Shown here: positions 13,141 through 25,850 of the stretch, piece by piece
How the letters are laid out: every line of letters begins with the position of its first letter
Numbering within the stretch: position 1 is the first letter of the stretch
DNA from: Sipunculus nudus
Taxonomy: Eukaryota > Annelida > Sipuncula > Golfingiida > Sipunculidae
Reading direction: 5' to 3'
Assembly: GCA_026874595.1 (NCBI GenBank)
Contig: CM049311.1
Location: forward strand, 34,949,176-35,013,175
Length of the DNA: 64,000 nt
The notes under the pieces: generated by a model
Seen by the model: only the letters and a program-made list of their open reading frames with translations
Databases searched by the model: none
Told to the model about the DNA's origin: nothing
Made by a program: the position numbers and the translations under genes

Positions 13141-13457
13141 GAAAGTTTATCCGAAAAATATAATTAAAAAACGAATGGAGGAGGGGTATGACCCCCACCA
13201 TTACTCCCTGGAGAATTACTTAAAAATTGCATTTTGTTCTTATCTATAGCAACCATAATACCCTTCAATAGATCGTGCTGGTTATGGGCCATGAAAGTTT
13301 TTGAAAGTTTATCCGAAAAATATAATTAAAAAACGAATGGGGGAGGGGTATGGCCCCCACCATTACTCCCTGGAGAATTACTTAAAAATTGCATTTTGTT
13401 CTTATCTATAGCAACCATAATACCCTTCAATAGATCGTGCTGGTTATGGGCCATGAA
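13141..13457. repeat. Near-identical tandem duplication, 162-bp unit
   Basis: Unit 1 (13141-13302) and unit 2 (13303-13457) match over about 155 bases with only two substitutions that I can see, at the gaatgg(a/g)gg and tatg(a/g)ccccc positions. The unit contains a self-complementary ggggtatg(a/g)cccccacc stretch. The duplication is recent by its identity. Confidence 0.9.
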
Positions 13458-13872
13458 CAAATCAATCCTTAAAATAAAATGACGAGAGCAGCTGGTCATT
13501 GAGTCTAATAATAATTGATAAATGTTTATTTTAAGAATCACGTTGCCTGACGCGTGGTTGGCAGGGTGTGACGCTGCACGTTTATCTGTCACGTGCAATA
13601 TAGAGGTGTAGTCACCCATCAGAGTTTCCCCGAGTCAGCCGTTTTCTTCTTTTAACCTATTTGGTCCCATGGTGGTATGTAACTTTGTCTTCTGTCCGAA
13701 TATGCATGTACAAGTCTCAGGAGTGTACAAATTAAATAATGTAAACGCACAAATAATAAAAAACTAACAAAAACAACTAATAAAAAAGAAATTCTATCTA
13801 AAAGGCGTTCCTCTATACTTTGCCTTCACTACACCGAAAATAGACTAAAACGGCTATATTATTAATTTTATA

Positions 13873-13876
<4 letters not shown>

Positions 13877-13932
<56 letters not shown>
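13877..13932. repeat. TA microsatellite
   Basis: About 28 TA units in intron 1. Confidence 0.95.
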
Positions 13933-13933
<1 letters not shown>

Positions 13934-14887
13934 CCTTTTAATGACTAAATTATACCTGTCGAGACGTTGTGACAGCAGATGGTGCCTCTTTATATACAGG
14001 ATACTCTCTAAATGAAGATTTTTTTATTATGAATAAGCAAAAATTAAAGTAGCTTTCCTATGATTACCACAGTGCACGCATCAGCACGGAAAACTTTGCT
14101 ATTGTCGGCTGTTAAGATTTGGTAGGATCAGCACTTGCCACGAGCTTCGCAGTTATACAATGCAGTTATAATATTGAACATTATAAAATAAGGATTATTG
14201 TTTAGAAAATTAAATTCTTTATTTTCCCACATATGCAGGTATCAATGTCAGGAATTTCATGACAGAACATTTAATCATTATTAATACAACCCGCGCGGAT
14301 AATGGGTATCAGAAAGGAGGGGGCTCAGCTCCTTGACACAGAAAGACGGTATTGTTATATAGTGTAGCGATTTCAGTTCACCCCTTTTCCAAATTAACCC
14401 CCCCCCCCCCCGAAACTAGAAATCGATTTCAGATTACCCCTACGTTTTAAGTTTACCCTTCAAAACATTTGTTTCTTTTTATTTATTTAATAAAAGTTCA
14501 TTTAATTTTTTCCTTGATTTCGAATAACTGGTTTGAATCTTTGTATATCTTATGCTTGCATGCAATGTGTCATGGTTTTGTGAAGAGTATGAGTCAATAT
14601 AAATATACAGAAAAAATATATTTAACATTTGCGATAAATTAATTTTCATAGATTGATTCTATTTATCCAAATTCATATCTTTCGCTTGTTTTTTTTTTAA
14701 ATAATATATCATGAATTAAAAGCATACGAGTTTATGATTTATTAAAATCAGCATAGAATGCGAGGGTTACCTGATATAAGGTACCCCCGGAGTAATCTTA
14801 CCGAGGGGGGGGGGCGGCTGAAGTCTTAACAACGGGAGTGCTATAGCAGACTTTATACATATGGGAAAGAAAAGTGTGGGACACGCC

Positions 14888-15230
14888 GGCTTCTGTTGCT
14901 CAGGGGTAGAGCACAGGGCTCAAAGCCGGGAGAACGAGAGTTCGAATCCCAGCCGAGGCGATGAGATTTTTCACTTACGGCCCCCAGCCAGGGTGAGCGC
15001 TCTGCAGGCTTAATGGGAAGGTCTTGCCCAACGGCCGTGCTTTATTCACAAACGAGTGCGAATTTGGGGGGTTCCTCTGTGGTATGACCAATCAATGGGG
15101 ACGATTACGCACCGAGGGCTCGCAGGTGCAGTTGTCACTGTGCCTGGTTTACACCAAGATAAAAAATGAAAGGAAGCGTGTGATACTGCCCTGTCAAGTA
15201 GTCCAAAAACCGGAATGAAATTCTGCAGAT
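14888..15230 (+). mobile_element. tRNA-derived SINE, copy 1
   Basis: The head has box A (ttgctcaggggtagagc, about 14896-14912) and box B (agttcgaatcc, about 14939-14949) at normal tRNA spacing. A body of about 270 bases follows that matches, in reverse complement, the copy at 45399-45735. The shared body includes cactttacgg-like and ggcccccagcc(a)gggtga words, an aaacgagtgcg block and a 3' block from aaggaagcg to ctgcag. The 64-codon open frame inside is not a gene. Confidence 0.85.
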
Positions 15231-15250
15231 GTTGTTAATTATTCTTGTAA

Positions 15251-16888
15251 TTAACAAGTGACCCGTGGGTCATGACGCTCAGCCGACTGATATGTTGACA
15301 ATATGTCCTTGCACAGACATCTAAATAAGGTAATGTAGGTGGCATCATTGTTCATGCATATTAGCTTAAGTTCATCAAGACCCATAAGCACAAATCTAAT
15401 GACAAACCAACCGGCCTTTCATGAGGAATCTGGCAATTTGTGTGTATTTTGCATTATTTCTAGGGTGCTCAAACATACCCAAATACTCTGAGAATATAGT
15501 TCACTGTGACCTAATTTCAGGTTTCTTGGGAGAATTTTTGAGGAACTCTCAGGATGTCAAGTTAGAAGATTATGGGCCCAAAGGTTATGATTTGTGCCCT
15601 ACTTTGGTATCAAATTTTCAATTATTCTTAGGGGTGCTTATATTTATAAGCCCCACAGCTCAGAGAATATGGGAAACAGAGACCTAATATCAGGTATCCA
15701 AGAAGACTTTTCATGGACCTCTCTGGATGTAAAGTGAGAGATTCCAGATCTAGTTGTTACAATTTGTGCCCTGTTAACAGATGCCGGAATCTTTTGAGGT
15801 CCCAAAAATAGAGAAAAAAAAATCGTAAAAATTCGAAAAAAATACAGGTGGCTCCACCAGTCTGCAGAAACTGATGAAAAACTCCATGATGAACATCCAT
15901 GCAAAGAATCATGGTGATCAATGCATTAGTTGTTCAGATACTTGAGCTTTTGTATCAAATTTTTCATTATTCTGGGGGATGGGAGCTTCGGAGCCCCATA
16001 GCTTGAAGAATATGGGTAACAGAGACCTAATTCCTGGTTTCCAAGAAGACTTTTCATGGACCTATCTGGATGTAAAGTTAGACGATTCCAGGTCCAGTGT
16101 TTACGATTTGTGCGCTGTTAACAGATGACGGCCTCTTTAAAGGTCTCAAAATAGAGAAAAAGAAATCGGTAAAATATCGAAAAAATACAGGTGGCGCCAC
16201 CAGTCAGCAGAAACTGATGAAACACTCCATGATCAATATCCATACTAAGAATCATGGTGATCAATGTTTTAGTTGTTCAGATACTTGAGCTTTTGTATCA
16301 AATTTTTCATTATTCTGAGGGGAACTTTGGAGCCCTATAGCTCGAAGAATATGGATAACAGAGACCAAATTCCAGGTTTCCGAAAAGACTTTTCATGGAC
16401 CTCTCTGGATGTAAAGTGAGAAGATTCCAGGTCCAGTGTTTACGATTTGTGCCCTCTTAACAGATGACGGAATCTTTAAGGTCTCAGAATAGAGATAACA
16501 AATCGTAAAAAAATCGGAACAGTACAGGTGGCGCCACCAGTCTGCAGAAACTGATAAAACATTCCATGATTAATATCCATGCAAAGAATCATGATGATCA
16601 ATGCATTTAGTCGTTCAGAAACTTGAGCTTTTGTATTAAATTTTTCATTATCCGGGGGGGGGGACTTCGGAGCCCCATAGCCTGAAAAATATGGGTAACA
16701 CAGACCTTATTCCAGGTTTCCAAGGAGATTTTTCATGGACCTCTCTGGATGTAAAGTTAGAAGATTCCAGGTCCAGTGGTTACGATTTGTGTCTTGTTAA
16801 CGGATAGACGGCCAGATGGCCGGACGGACGACGGACAAGAAGTGATCGCTATAGCTCAGATGACTTACAGTCAGCAGAACTAAAAATA
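15251..16888 (+). mobile_element. Non-autonomous element with ~340-bp tandem units
   Basis: The left end is aacaagtgacccgtgggtca, which includes the short palindrome TGACCC-gt-GGGTCA. The core has tandem units recognisable by ccaagaagacttttcatgga at about 15693, 16043, 16375 and 16714 (spacings about 350, 332 and 339), plus one shortened unit starting near 15521. Each unit carries caggtggcgccaccagtctg-like and agaatcatggtgatcaatgc-like words. The right end is a GACGGACGG-rich stretch and then ctatagctcagatgacttac. Near the ends, CTCAGCCGACTG and its inverse CAGTCAGC(T)GAG form subterminal inverted repeats. An inverted copy lies at 39592-40459 and a 3'-end fragment at 44704-44796. The architecture resembles Helentron-related elements such as DINE-1 or pearl, which is inference. 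No coding capacity. Confidence 0.75.
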
Positions 16889-16971
16889 GCTACTATATTT
16901 CATTAGAAAGGGGGGGGGGGGGGAGGCTAATGCTCCCCTCTCAATCAGCCCCTGACAGGAGCATGTCAACT

Positions 16972-16974
<3 letters not shown>

Positions 16975-17041
<67 letters not shown>
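16975..17041. repeat. TA microsatellite
   Basis: About 33 TA units. Confidence 0.95.
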
Positions 17042-17044
<3 letters not shown>

Positions 17045-17989
17045 CTGTGTATTTGGCGTTCTTTAAATACTAAAATATTGTAACTCTATACCTTCACAAG
17101 AAAATCGTCTCTTTTTATGTCTAGGGGTTTTCCTACCAAACGAGTAATAATATATTAACTAGCTACACCCGTGGATAATCCACGGCTCCATCTGATGCAT
17201 ATTTTTGTAATGAGCTGATAGGAACTAAACGACGAATATTTTAATCCTAAAGATTTTGCAGGAACTTTTGTCATGTGTTTCACTTATATAATATAAAGAT
17301 TACTTCTGCTAGGATTTTGAGGAACACCCTTCCCCAAAATATCAACATAGAAAGAAAAATTATTCCATTCCAGAAATCACACAAAAAAAAAATTGGAAAG
17401 AGACGTGAGTCATATACAGGTTGTACGAATAAGTGAGAATTTTTTCCCCGATAAACAACATAGGTCCGACAGGTTCATTGCTTAGGAAATATCGTAGATA
17501 TAACGATTGTATAAAGAAGCATTCTACCGTGAAATTGTATGAAAGATGCTTTGTATTAGTTGAAGCTCAGGCGACATCGGGAAACACGATGTTTATTCAG
17601 TGTAGTCAGTTGAGGGTATAGTCTAAGACATGTTAACAGACACAAGCGTTATTTGTACACACATACATATGTCGTTGAAGTCTCTTGTTCGTGAAACGTA
17701 AAGCTGCCAATGTGAAAAAGATAGGTCCAGAAAAATATTTTCCAACAGTATTAAATTTTTTGGTTTAAATACTGTGAATTGTCATGAAATAAGCAGGTCT
17801 GATGTAAAATTGACAACTCTCCCAGATAAAAGAAAACAGGTTGATATATTTCGATGAAAGCATTTAGCAAAGAAACAACTTCAGCCATGGTTCGTTGCAT
17901 TGTCTTTCAGCAAATTAATGCAAAATGTAATTAGCAAGATTTTTCCGAAAAAAAATTGTAGAGGGGTAGAGTAAAACTGCATCCGTAAT

Positions 17990-19335
17990 CCATTACATTT
18001 TTGAAGGTAATCGGAATCATCATTTTTTTAATAAGTGTCATAATCACAATTCCACAAAGGAATAATTATAAGGGTCTATTCCTTTGTCCCCGTGTAGAAG
18101 CCGCCCATTCGTATGCGGTTGTTCTGCCACTCGCCTGGTGAATCCGTTTTTCTGAACCATGACAATGTTTTACATGAAACGTGCACGTATGTAGTAGATT
18201 CTGGCGGAGGTTCCAAAGTTCCCAAGAGATTGAGGACCCTTAGAAGTGTTTGCAATCCCCCCCCGGGCTTCCTTTTCAAAAAAACTTTTTTTAAACAACC
18301 CATATATCTGCCGAACGATTAAAACCATTGTTATCAAGGAAAGATACTTCTGAATGTATAAAAATCAACAACCTTATTAAAAGATTCATGTGGACATGTG
18401 TTCCGCGCTTGAATTAAAAATCTTTACTTCCTTTTGACAGAGTAAAATTCCTTAACAGGCGATTTAATGGAAATGGGGTTCAGTGGGGATTACAGGTCGC
18501 CTCATAAAAAAGCGTGACAGGCGAAAAATGTTTTGCTGAACATTTGTAGAGTTAGTGTAAAGACATATCAACATTTCATTTTGGAGGTAATAAGAATCAC
18601 CACAATATATATTTTCTTGTAAACCATTATGACAAAGGACCATTCCTTTGTCCCCGTCTGGAAGCCACCCATTCGTATTTATTTTTTCTGCCACTCGCAA
18701 GGTTAACAGGTGTTACTGAAGCATGACAGTGTTCACCCCATGAAACGCATACATGTGAACACATGACTGATATTAAAGGAGATTCTGGTGGAGGTTTGTA
18801 CGCCTTGACTACAGATTCTAATTTGTTATCATTTTAAAGATGTACTGGTGATTTTTTTCATGTTTCACCATCCCTACGGACAACGGATCTGAACAATTAT
18901 ATGTGAACCCCCCCCCCCCCCCCACCCACCCAACCCGAATGATAATTAAGTCGTCGGGCTCCTTTTTGAAAACATTCATAAAACACATGACTTGGCCGAA
19001 CTTTTGAACCCATGGTTATCATTGAAAGATATTTTTAATGTATAAAAATCAGCATACCTGTAAACCATAAACAATGTCAAACGGTGGTCACATCAATGGA
19101 CTCAGTACCCAGTGTAGACTAAAATGAAAAGCCCTCGCATCGAACCGAAGTCACGTGGTCTTTGGATTAAAAACCTTTACTTCCTTTTGAGAAAATTCCT
19201 TTAGAGGCGTTACAATGGATATGGGTGATCAATGGGGATTATAGTGACCGCGTAATGCACGGAAATGCGCTCTGGCCAGGCCCTAACAGGCCAGTGAAAA
19301 TCCCCGAGGCGCCTCCTGAAAAAGCGTCACAGGCG
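17990..19335. repeat. Diverged tandem duplication, ~570-bp period
   Basis: Copy A (about 17990-18523) and copy B (about 18565-19335) share blocks in the same order: ggtaat-gaatcatca, attcctttgtccccgt, gaagcc-cccattcgta, ctgccactcgc, a gattctgg-ggaggtt block, gatact-aatgtataaaaatca, aatctttacttccttttga, and a gcgt-acaggcg end. Copy B has extra material around a C run at 18907-18923. Identity is clearly lower than in the 13.1-kb duplication. No gene is evident. Confidence 0.7.
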
Positions 19336-19879
19336 TAGAGGACCTTGCAGCACAAAAGAAATAGGGGCACCTAATTGGGGAATATTAAAATTATTAATTA
19401 TTCAGCTTAATAGGGCATAATCCCGCAAAATAAAACAAACTTGTCCTAGAACAGCACACCACCGATACGTCTGCCGAATTGGAAGTGTCAAATCAGAACG
19501 GAAGCAGGTAAACCGTGGTCTAGAAAAAATCCAACTCCGTATTAATTATATAGATTTCCATATATCTTTTTAAATACAATTCATGATAGACATTTTCTTG
19601 TCCATTTAAAGAAACCTTGCATATAAACGTATGTTCATTAAACATATTTCTAGTGTAGGGGAGAGGTATCGTTTTTCGTCTTATACGCCTGCTGTGGTTA
19701 CCAAAGAAACTATAATAACGCTTCAGGTATAGGTCTTAGTGTCTGGTCCCTTTTTTGTTATCAATTTCCAACGACGTCACACACTTTTTTCTAAATTACA
19801 GTGTCAGAAATACATCCTCTATTTTAAGGCTTATATTGATTCGCGGCTGCAAACCCTGTCCTTTTAAATTAGGCTGTAC

Positions 19880-20480
19880 TTGATACTTGGATGCAATATT
19901 TCCCAACATCAAATCAGGTATTCGATTAGCACTATTGTTTTTATTTACTGGGTTTTTTTTTATTCTTTATAGAAATGAAAACAATTGCAAAAACTCATTT
20001 TATACTGGGGAGCTTGTCACTGGAACAGACTCGCTACTCAGATCTCAGAAGTCCAATCTTTTCTCACTTTCAAGAAAATATTGAAACATACTCTAAAGAA
20101 ATTTTAAGTTATTTTACGTTTTAAACCCTTTTTTTATCACTTTTACGTTTTAAATCATATGTTTTAATTAATATAGATGATATTTTTCGATGTTATGACG
20201 GGCTATTTGCAATATCCTGTGCATCAATTATAATTGATCGCTAGATCATTAATGTACTCGGATTGAGCTTTGAATAATTACTTGAGAATACAATTTTAAT
20301 GTCTTGAATGTTTAAAAAAATCTACTTTTATTGTTCACGGGTTCATATGTCAATTGTATATCTACTGTATCGTATGTTTTAAATTTGTAGCGGGACCTCA
20401 ACGGAAATCAGCATTTGCTGAATGAGGTATCCTGTTGAAATAAATTGCAATAAAAAAGATAATAAAATAAAAAAAAACAA
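19880..20480 (+). mobile_element. 5'-truncated LINE fragment, ORF2 C-terminus and 3' UTR
   Basis: Bases 20021-20107 encode a LINE ORF2 tail beginning WNRLATQISEV and ending in a TLKKF-stop, in the same position as the WNSLP block of other CR1-like ORF2 proteins. The 3' UTR continues to about 20480. It contains a gggacctcaacggaaatcag block and an AATAAA-rich end, as in polyadenylated LINE tails. Frames upstream of 20021 are shifted, so the copy is dead. Confidence 0.65.
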
Positions 20481-20489
20481 AATCTTCTG

Positions 20490-21660
20490 AAGGTTTGTGT
20501 TAAATCTATAAAAAAACTTTTCCCGCAACACGGGCGTCAGTTATGAGTTATTGTTATCCCAATGAGCTTTTTCTCGAAAGATTGCAAGACGGCTTTATAC
20601 AAATAGATAGCCCAAGAAGGGCCATTTTCAAAATGGTGTCTCTGTGTTCTTATTAAAATGGATTACACCAATGTTTTTATTTCTCATCCTATATTTTATT
20701 GACCTTTGGTCCGGTAGCAATAACATAATACTGGACCAGTTACAGAAGCGGGCCTAAATATAATTGTTACAATTTTGACGTCATAATGCTTATCTTAGTG
20801 ACATAGGTGTCCCTGAGCTTAAGTCACCTACATGCTTTAAGTCACTTTTGCAACAAACCCCAGGACGGAGTATACTTCTGAAGGAAATGAACCTTTTTTT
20901 TAAATGAAAATGAACCCCTTTAAAACCTTTTGACTTCCGGTATTAAAATGAGATAATTTAGTTCTATTCATCAAATAGATCCTGTACTCTTTTTATACCG
21001 ACTAGTGCGATAGGAGACCTTTAAAAAGGATCATATACTTAGAGAGATAGTGGAATCAAAATATATACAAAGGTTAATTGGTTAGAAAATGTTCCTATGT
21101 TTCTCTTGTTCAAGAAATGGTTCTAGTAAATTGCATCTAAAGACTGGCATTTTCAGGCACACAGAAAAATATCCGAACTCTCACAGATTAGTCGGTAGGG
21201 TTACATATATGTCCCTAAATTACCCAATATTCAATATATTTACTTCAAATAACCTTCTACGTAATGCCAAATACGAAAAAAAAAAAAGGACTGACAGAAT
21301 GATTAATCATTTTTATTTTTGTGCTGTTTAACTAATCTTACCTTAATGGAGGACCAATTATACATTTAAGTAATCTTGAATTTCATTTTTAACATGTGAA
21401 CAACAAATAGATCTAGCTAGTGTATGTGTTTCCATGGGTCATGTCCAAGCACGCGTGAAAATCGGTTCAGTCTGTTTTTTTTCATAATACTACTTAAGAT
21501 TTACTCAACGTGCAGTTATTCCTCATCATTTTATATTTTTTTTTAGAACACAAAACTGAAATGGGGTACTTCAGTAAGACCTATATCAAACTTATTGGAC
21601 CTGCTTGGATAAATATTTATACAAAAGCCAAAGCTACTTTGTCAAAACAATAGTTACATG
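20490..21660. other. Intron 1 stretch, nothing recognised
   Basis: AT-rich DNA with short chance open frames, no terminal repeats and no domain. Confidence 0.4.
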
Positions 21661-21669
21661 GATCAATGT

Positions 21670-21915
21670 CATGAAAGGTTCAGGTCATTTCGGGAAAGGG
21701 AAAAATGTGGAATCGATTAGATTTTGGTGTGGATCCGGCACATGATTTGGATCCAAGAACGTCATCAAGGAATTTTCACAAATGTACAGCAAACTATGCG
21801 AATGAACCTGGGCATATGGGAACAATATGTAAATGCAAACATTGGTTCGGGTGCATCCAACAATAAATCTCTCACATGGCAGAGGCTTGCTTTCTGTAGA
21901 ATGCAGATTTTTTTT
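21670..21915 (+). repeat. Dispersed repeat, copy 1
   Basis: This stretch matches the reverse complement of 51616-51840. Shared blocks include a tcgggaaagggaaaaatg-like start, an aatcgat block, a ggatcc(g)g block, gaa-gtcatcaagaa, cctgggcatatgggaacaat and the final ttctgtagaatgcag-like end. It is a dispersed repeat with no coding content of its own; the open frames on both strands are chance. Confidence 0.65.
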
Positions 21916-22689
21916 TAAGAATTCATGATAAAGAGCTGGAGATACTATATGGTCATTTTCATTTGTCAGTTTCACTTCCCATTTTGTTTCTATAATTATG
22001 GATGACGTCGTTCTGAAGCATGCGATTGTTTATATACTCGCTGTTTAATGTGATCGCATACATACCCAGGTCAATAAAGGTCAGCCTGGTCCTAAAAGAA
22101 ATGTGATAAAATAACCTTACTATATATTCCACCCGCATGGTTTCAGGAACGCGGGGATAAGTACCTGTAATGCTCGAAATTTCTTTCGGATGCTCCATTA
22201 AGGGTGTTTTTTAGTTGTAGAACTGAGATGATCAAAGCCCTTGTGGCAGTCACTGGACATTATCGAAACAAGTCAATGATGTTAAGACAAACAAACTCTT
22301 ACATTTCACCCTAACCCGATAATCATACAATGACACGATATTAACCATCTAATGATAATATAATGACGTAGAATACTTTAAAGAATCTTAGATAAACCCT
22401 CAACATTTGATACAGGACCCTGCCTGCTTGGAGGCTCCAAATTTCCATGTAACTATTCAAACTTTCGGCCTGAGCGTCCATGACACTCCAGGTTTTCTTT
22501 CTATTTGCAAACCCTGCGCCAGCGTGAAAAGATCATGTAAATACTTCTTTGACCAGCATCAATTAATAATATAAGACTAATACCCTTTGAGCACAGCAAT
22601 ACATCATTTTATTAATTTTATGTGTATCACTCTTTTTACATGCGGCACCCTAACAGATTGCCTCTATAATAGCGCTATTCCGGCCCTTT

Positions 22690-23220
22690 GACACATACGA
22701 GAATACTTAGCGTACTTATATAGCGTCAGAGTTTCTTTACATCCTGCAACGAGGACCTCACTGTAAGGCCCTGAAAATACAAATATTTTCTTCATTATGG
22801 ACAACGCTTCATTCCCTACAACTACGCTGTCACTTGTCATAAACCAGAACCATTGTAAGCTTTTTAGTATACTTTCTTGAAACACCTTCCATGTGTGAGA
22901 AAAATTCCCTTTTTAACTCAGCATGTTCATTAATCCCTCTGCATGTTTGTTGAATTTCTGATCGCATGAATACGAGCTTGTCTGGTATGAGTTACGACGA
23001 TAGCCAACATGCACGCAATAATGTATATTAAAGTTACCATGGAAAAGGATGATTAAGTTTTTTTCACCACAATATCAATGCAACAGGATGTATGAATGTT
23101 GCTGTATATTCCTCCGTATGGCTTGTGTCACAACACAAGTTACGCTAACCAGCCCAACATAAATGTGAACTGAGTCGTGTATTCACGGCTATCCTTATAT
23201 ATGAATGGTCTTCGTGTTAC
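22690..23220 (+). repeat. Diverged dispersed duplication, copy 1
   Basis: It is collinear with 29845-30415: a gcgtcagag block, acatcct-caac-aggac, ac-ac-ctgtcactt, aaaccag, catgtg-gaaaaa-tcc, ttttaactca, cctctgca, and finally gtgtattcacgg. Similarity looks moderate with several indels. The class is unknown; no inverted ends were found. Confidence 0.6.
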
Positions 23221-23511
23221 CAATAATATGATAACTCACCACAGTGTTAATAAAAGCATCGCTTAAATACGTGAAACCAGTTTAAGGCTGGGCCAAACAA
23301 AGGACGAGCACGTGGCTGTCTCAGATGTTGGGTAGACCATTTGTAATAAGGCGGCTTATCGGGAAGGGGTTTATAACAATGCCTCGTGTTGAATGATCGA
23401 TACCAGCTGGCATTAGTGTAGAAGATGCTTGAATATAGATTTTTCCGTAATCGGTTCATATGCACATCTTTCTTGCACACACTGGCACAGAAATTTATAC
23501 AAGCCTTTATG

Positions 23512-23536
23512 AATATATATATATATATATATATAT
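23512..23536. repeat. Short TA microsatellite
   Basis: About 12 TA units. Confidence 0.9.
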
Positions 23537-23539
23537 GTA

Positions 23540-25770
23540 ACTTATATGACCGGTAAAATATGTACCAAATCGTTATAAATACCGAACATACATAACTGAT
23601 ACATCACATAAAATGATACAAAATAAATAAATAGTATAAAAATAAATATCTTTTAAAATAATTATATTAATCAATATTAACCATTTTTTTTCCTTTTTTT
23701 TATAGTATATAGAAAAAGAAAAACAAATTTTGTCTCATTTGGCCCGCTTCTAATTAGCCCGCCTTTTATTCCTTCCGGAAAAGCGGCTGCATAATGTTTG
23801 AAAACGTTTTGGAGTTTTTGGCCGATTTTTAACCGGCCAGATAATCAGTAAATCTAATGAAGGAACAGAAAAAAGCAGATTTTTTTTACAAGGTTTCCTT
23901 TTTTTTAATCATTAAAGACGAAAAAAGCAATCCAGGAGAAGGAACTAGAAGTGACAAAATTTCTTAAATAAAAATGATAGCGTGCGCACGGTACACGCTA
24001 AATCGGTACGTGTGGGGCTAGCATCGGCCAGCTAGACGTCAATGTTACTTGCGGATTTTTCCTGCATTAAAATAAAATAAAATCGACCGGTAAAATAAAT
24101 CGGTAGATTGGAGGCCTGTATTAAAATGCTTGTTTTATCTACCTTTATCTTTCTCTACCTTTACCTAATTGATAAAATCTGAATTGCAGGCTCGTTTTAC
24201 ACGTATACCGAGTGGAGATCGTTTCTCCCAGTGCGCATGCTCGTGGAAAAAGGTCTGTTTTAAGCATATTTATAATTTAAAAGAGATGATCCTTTTCAAT
24301 TTATAAGTATTATGATAACGTTATCCACCATAAAAAAACATAAATAATTTGTATTTGTGTGTTCGTCGGAATATGCCCTAAAATAAAGGACCCATCCTTT
24401 AACCACCCTTCCGCCAGAGGTCGTTTCTATACTCAAGACAGTCCTCTTGCAGTTTGGAATTGTGGGGATGCCTTGGACTACTTCTGTCAACTGCCAAACT
24501 TCAAAATCAAAATTACATTTTACATGTGCATTCTTTTTACTTTACCGTGAAGTCCTCACCACAAAAACACTCATGTTTATCCGATCTGCCTTGAAACGTT
24601 TCTTATCCAACATATTGGAACGGACTACATTACCCTTTTCAATATATTCACACCAAGACTACTGCATGGTCTATTGTGAAGTACCGGTGCATTGTGGGGC
24701 GAACCCTAAGCAGCAGAGTCGTACTCTTGTAAGTTCGATTCTGCGCAGCGTGCCCTATGACAACCAAGATCATCGCCTACGGTTGTCGCTTTATTTTGTT
24801 ACGGGACAAGGTGCCTTGGATTTTATTTGTGTTAATCATAGGTCTAGCTGAAACGCTAAGTGTATAGGAAAAATCAGTTCAGTTACTGGGACCATAAGTT
24901 TCCTGTTCCATCCTTGTCAATCAAACTGCCAGGTAGCCACTAGGATGAGCTGGGTGTCATGGCAACTGTCGAAATCAAGTGTCAAACCCTGGGCAGCTCG
25001 GTGCAATACCATATTACAGATGCTGTGCTGGTCCCATGGTTACAGGCCGCTTACCAAATATCCCATTTCTCGGAGCCACCTGCTTTGTCTGTCCTGCAAT
25101 TCATATAGCTCACATACACCCACACCCAGCAAGGAAAATATGAAATTGCGACTTGATGCGCCCAAGCCTCCCTTCTTTGGTACTAGTTATCTTGCATTTT
25201 GGTGTGTCTGTGTGGGTGATTTTTTGTTGTTGTCGGATTTTGGGAGGTGTTCAGATTGTAAAGTTCTGAAATAAAATTCGGCCCCCGCCTCGCATATTTA
25301 GATATCTGCCCGGACCCAACGATTTCCCATAATTTAGACTGTGTTGAAACCGCAAGTTGAATCATTAGTATATAAATGAAATGAAACGCTAAGATAAAAA
25401 AGCTTGGTTTCTCAGGCACCGCACGCGTCAGATTTGACCCCCTCCCCAACATAAAAAAATGATTTAAAGTAAAAATTTTGAAATTTTTCAGATTTTGAGT
25501 TCCAGCCGCTCGGACATTTCTTTTAAGAATAAAAAGTAAAAACATTTCGTTTTGTTATAATGAGCTCTTTAGCAGGACAATGACCTTATTATCTTGCTGT
25601 CTGCAGATCATATGAATTTTTAAATTTAAATTTATAATAAAAAGAGTCGCTCTCCTACAGTAAGATCTGAAAATGTGCCAAGGAACCCAACCTTTATTTG
25701 GCCTTTAAACATTGCAGGGGGCAGCCGGGGGGGGGGGATTTCACTTCGGAATTTCACTTAGTCTAGTCTA
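23540..25770. other. Intron 1 stretch, nothing recognised
   Basis: Contains open frames up to 134 codons (for example 24447-24851), none with a domain, repeat periodicity or conserved motif that I know. Two gaccggtaaaata(t/a) words at 23550 and 24085 hint at an old element, but I could not define it. Confidence 0.35.
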
Positions 25771-25776
25771 GTCTAA

Positions 25777-25791
25777 TATATATATATATAT

Positions 25792-25833
<42 letters not shown>
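25777..25833. repeat. TA microsatellite with CATG interruption
   Basis: Two TA arrays separated by acatgta. Confidence 0.9.
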
Positions 25834-25836
<3 letters not shown>

Positions 25837-25850
25837 TTAAATTGCCATTG

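Noticed and set aside
14888-14962. Functional tRNA gene
   Set aside because: Boxes A and B are present, but the acceptor stem does not pair and a SINE body shared with 45399-45735 follows.
24447-24851. 134-codon + strand open frame in intron 1
   Set aside because: No domain, no signal or membrane pattern that stands out, and not needed for the transporter reading frame.
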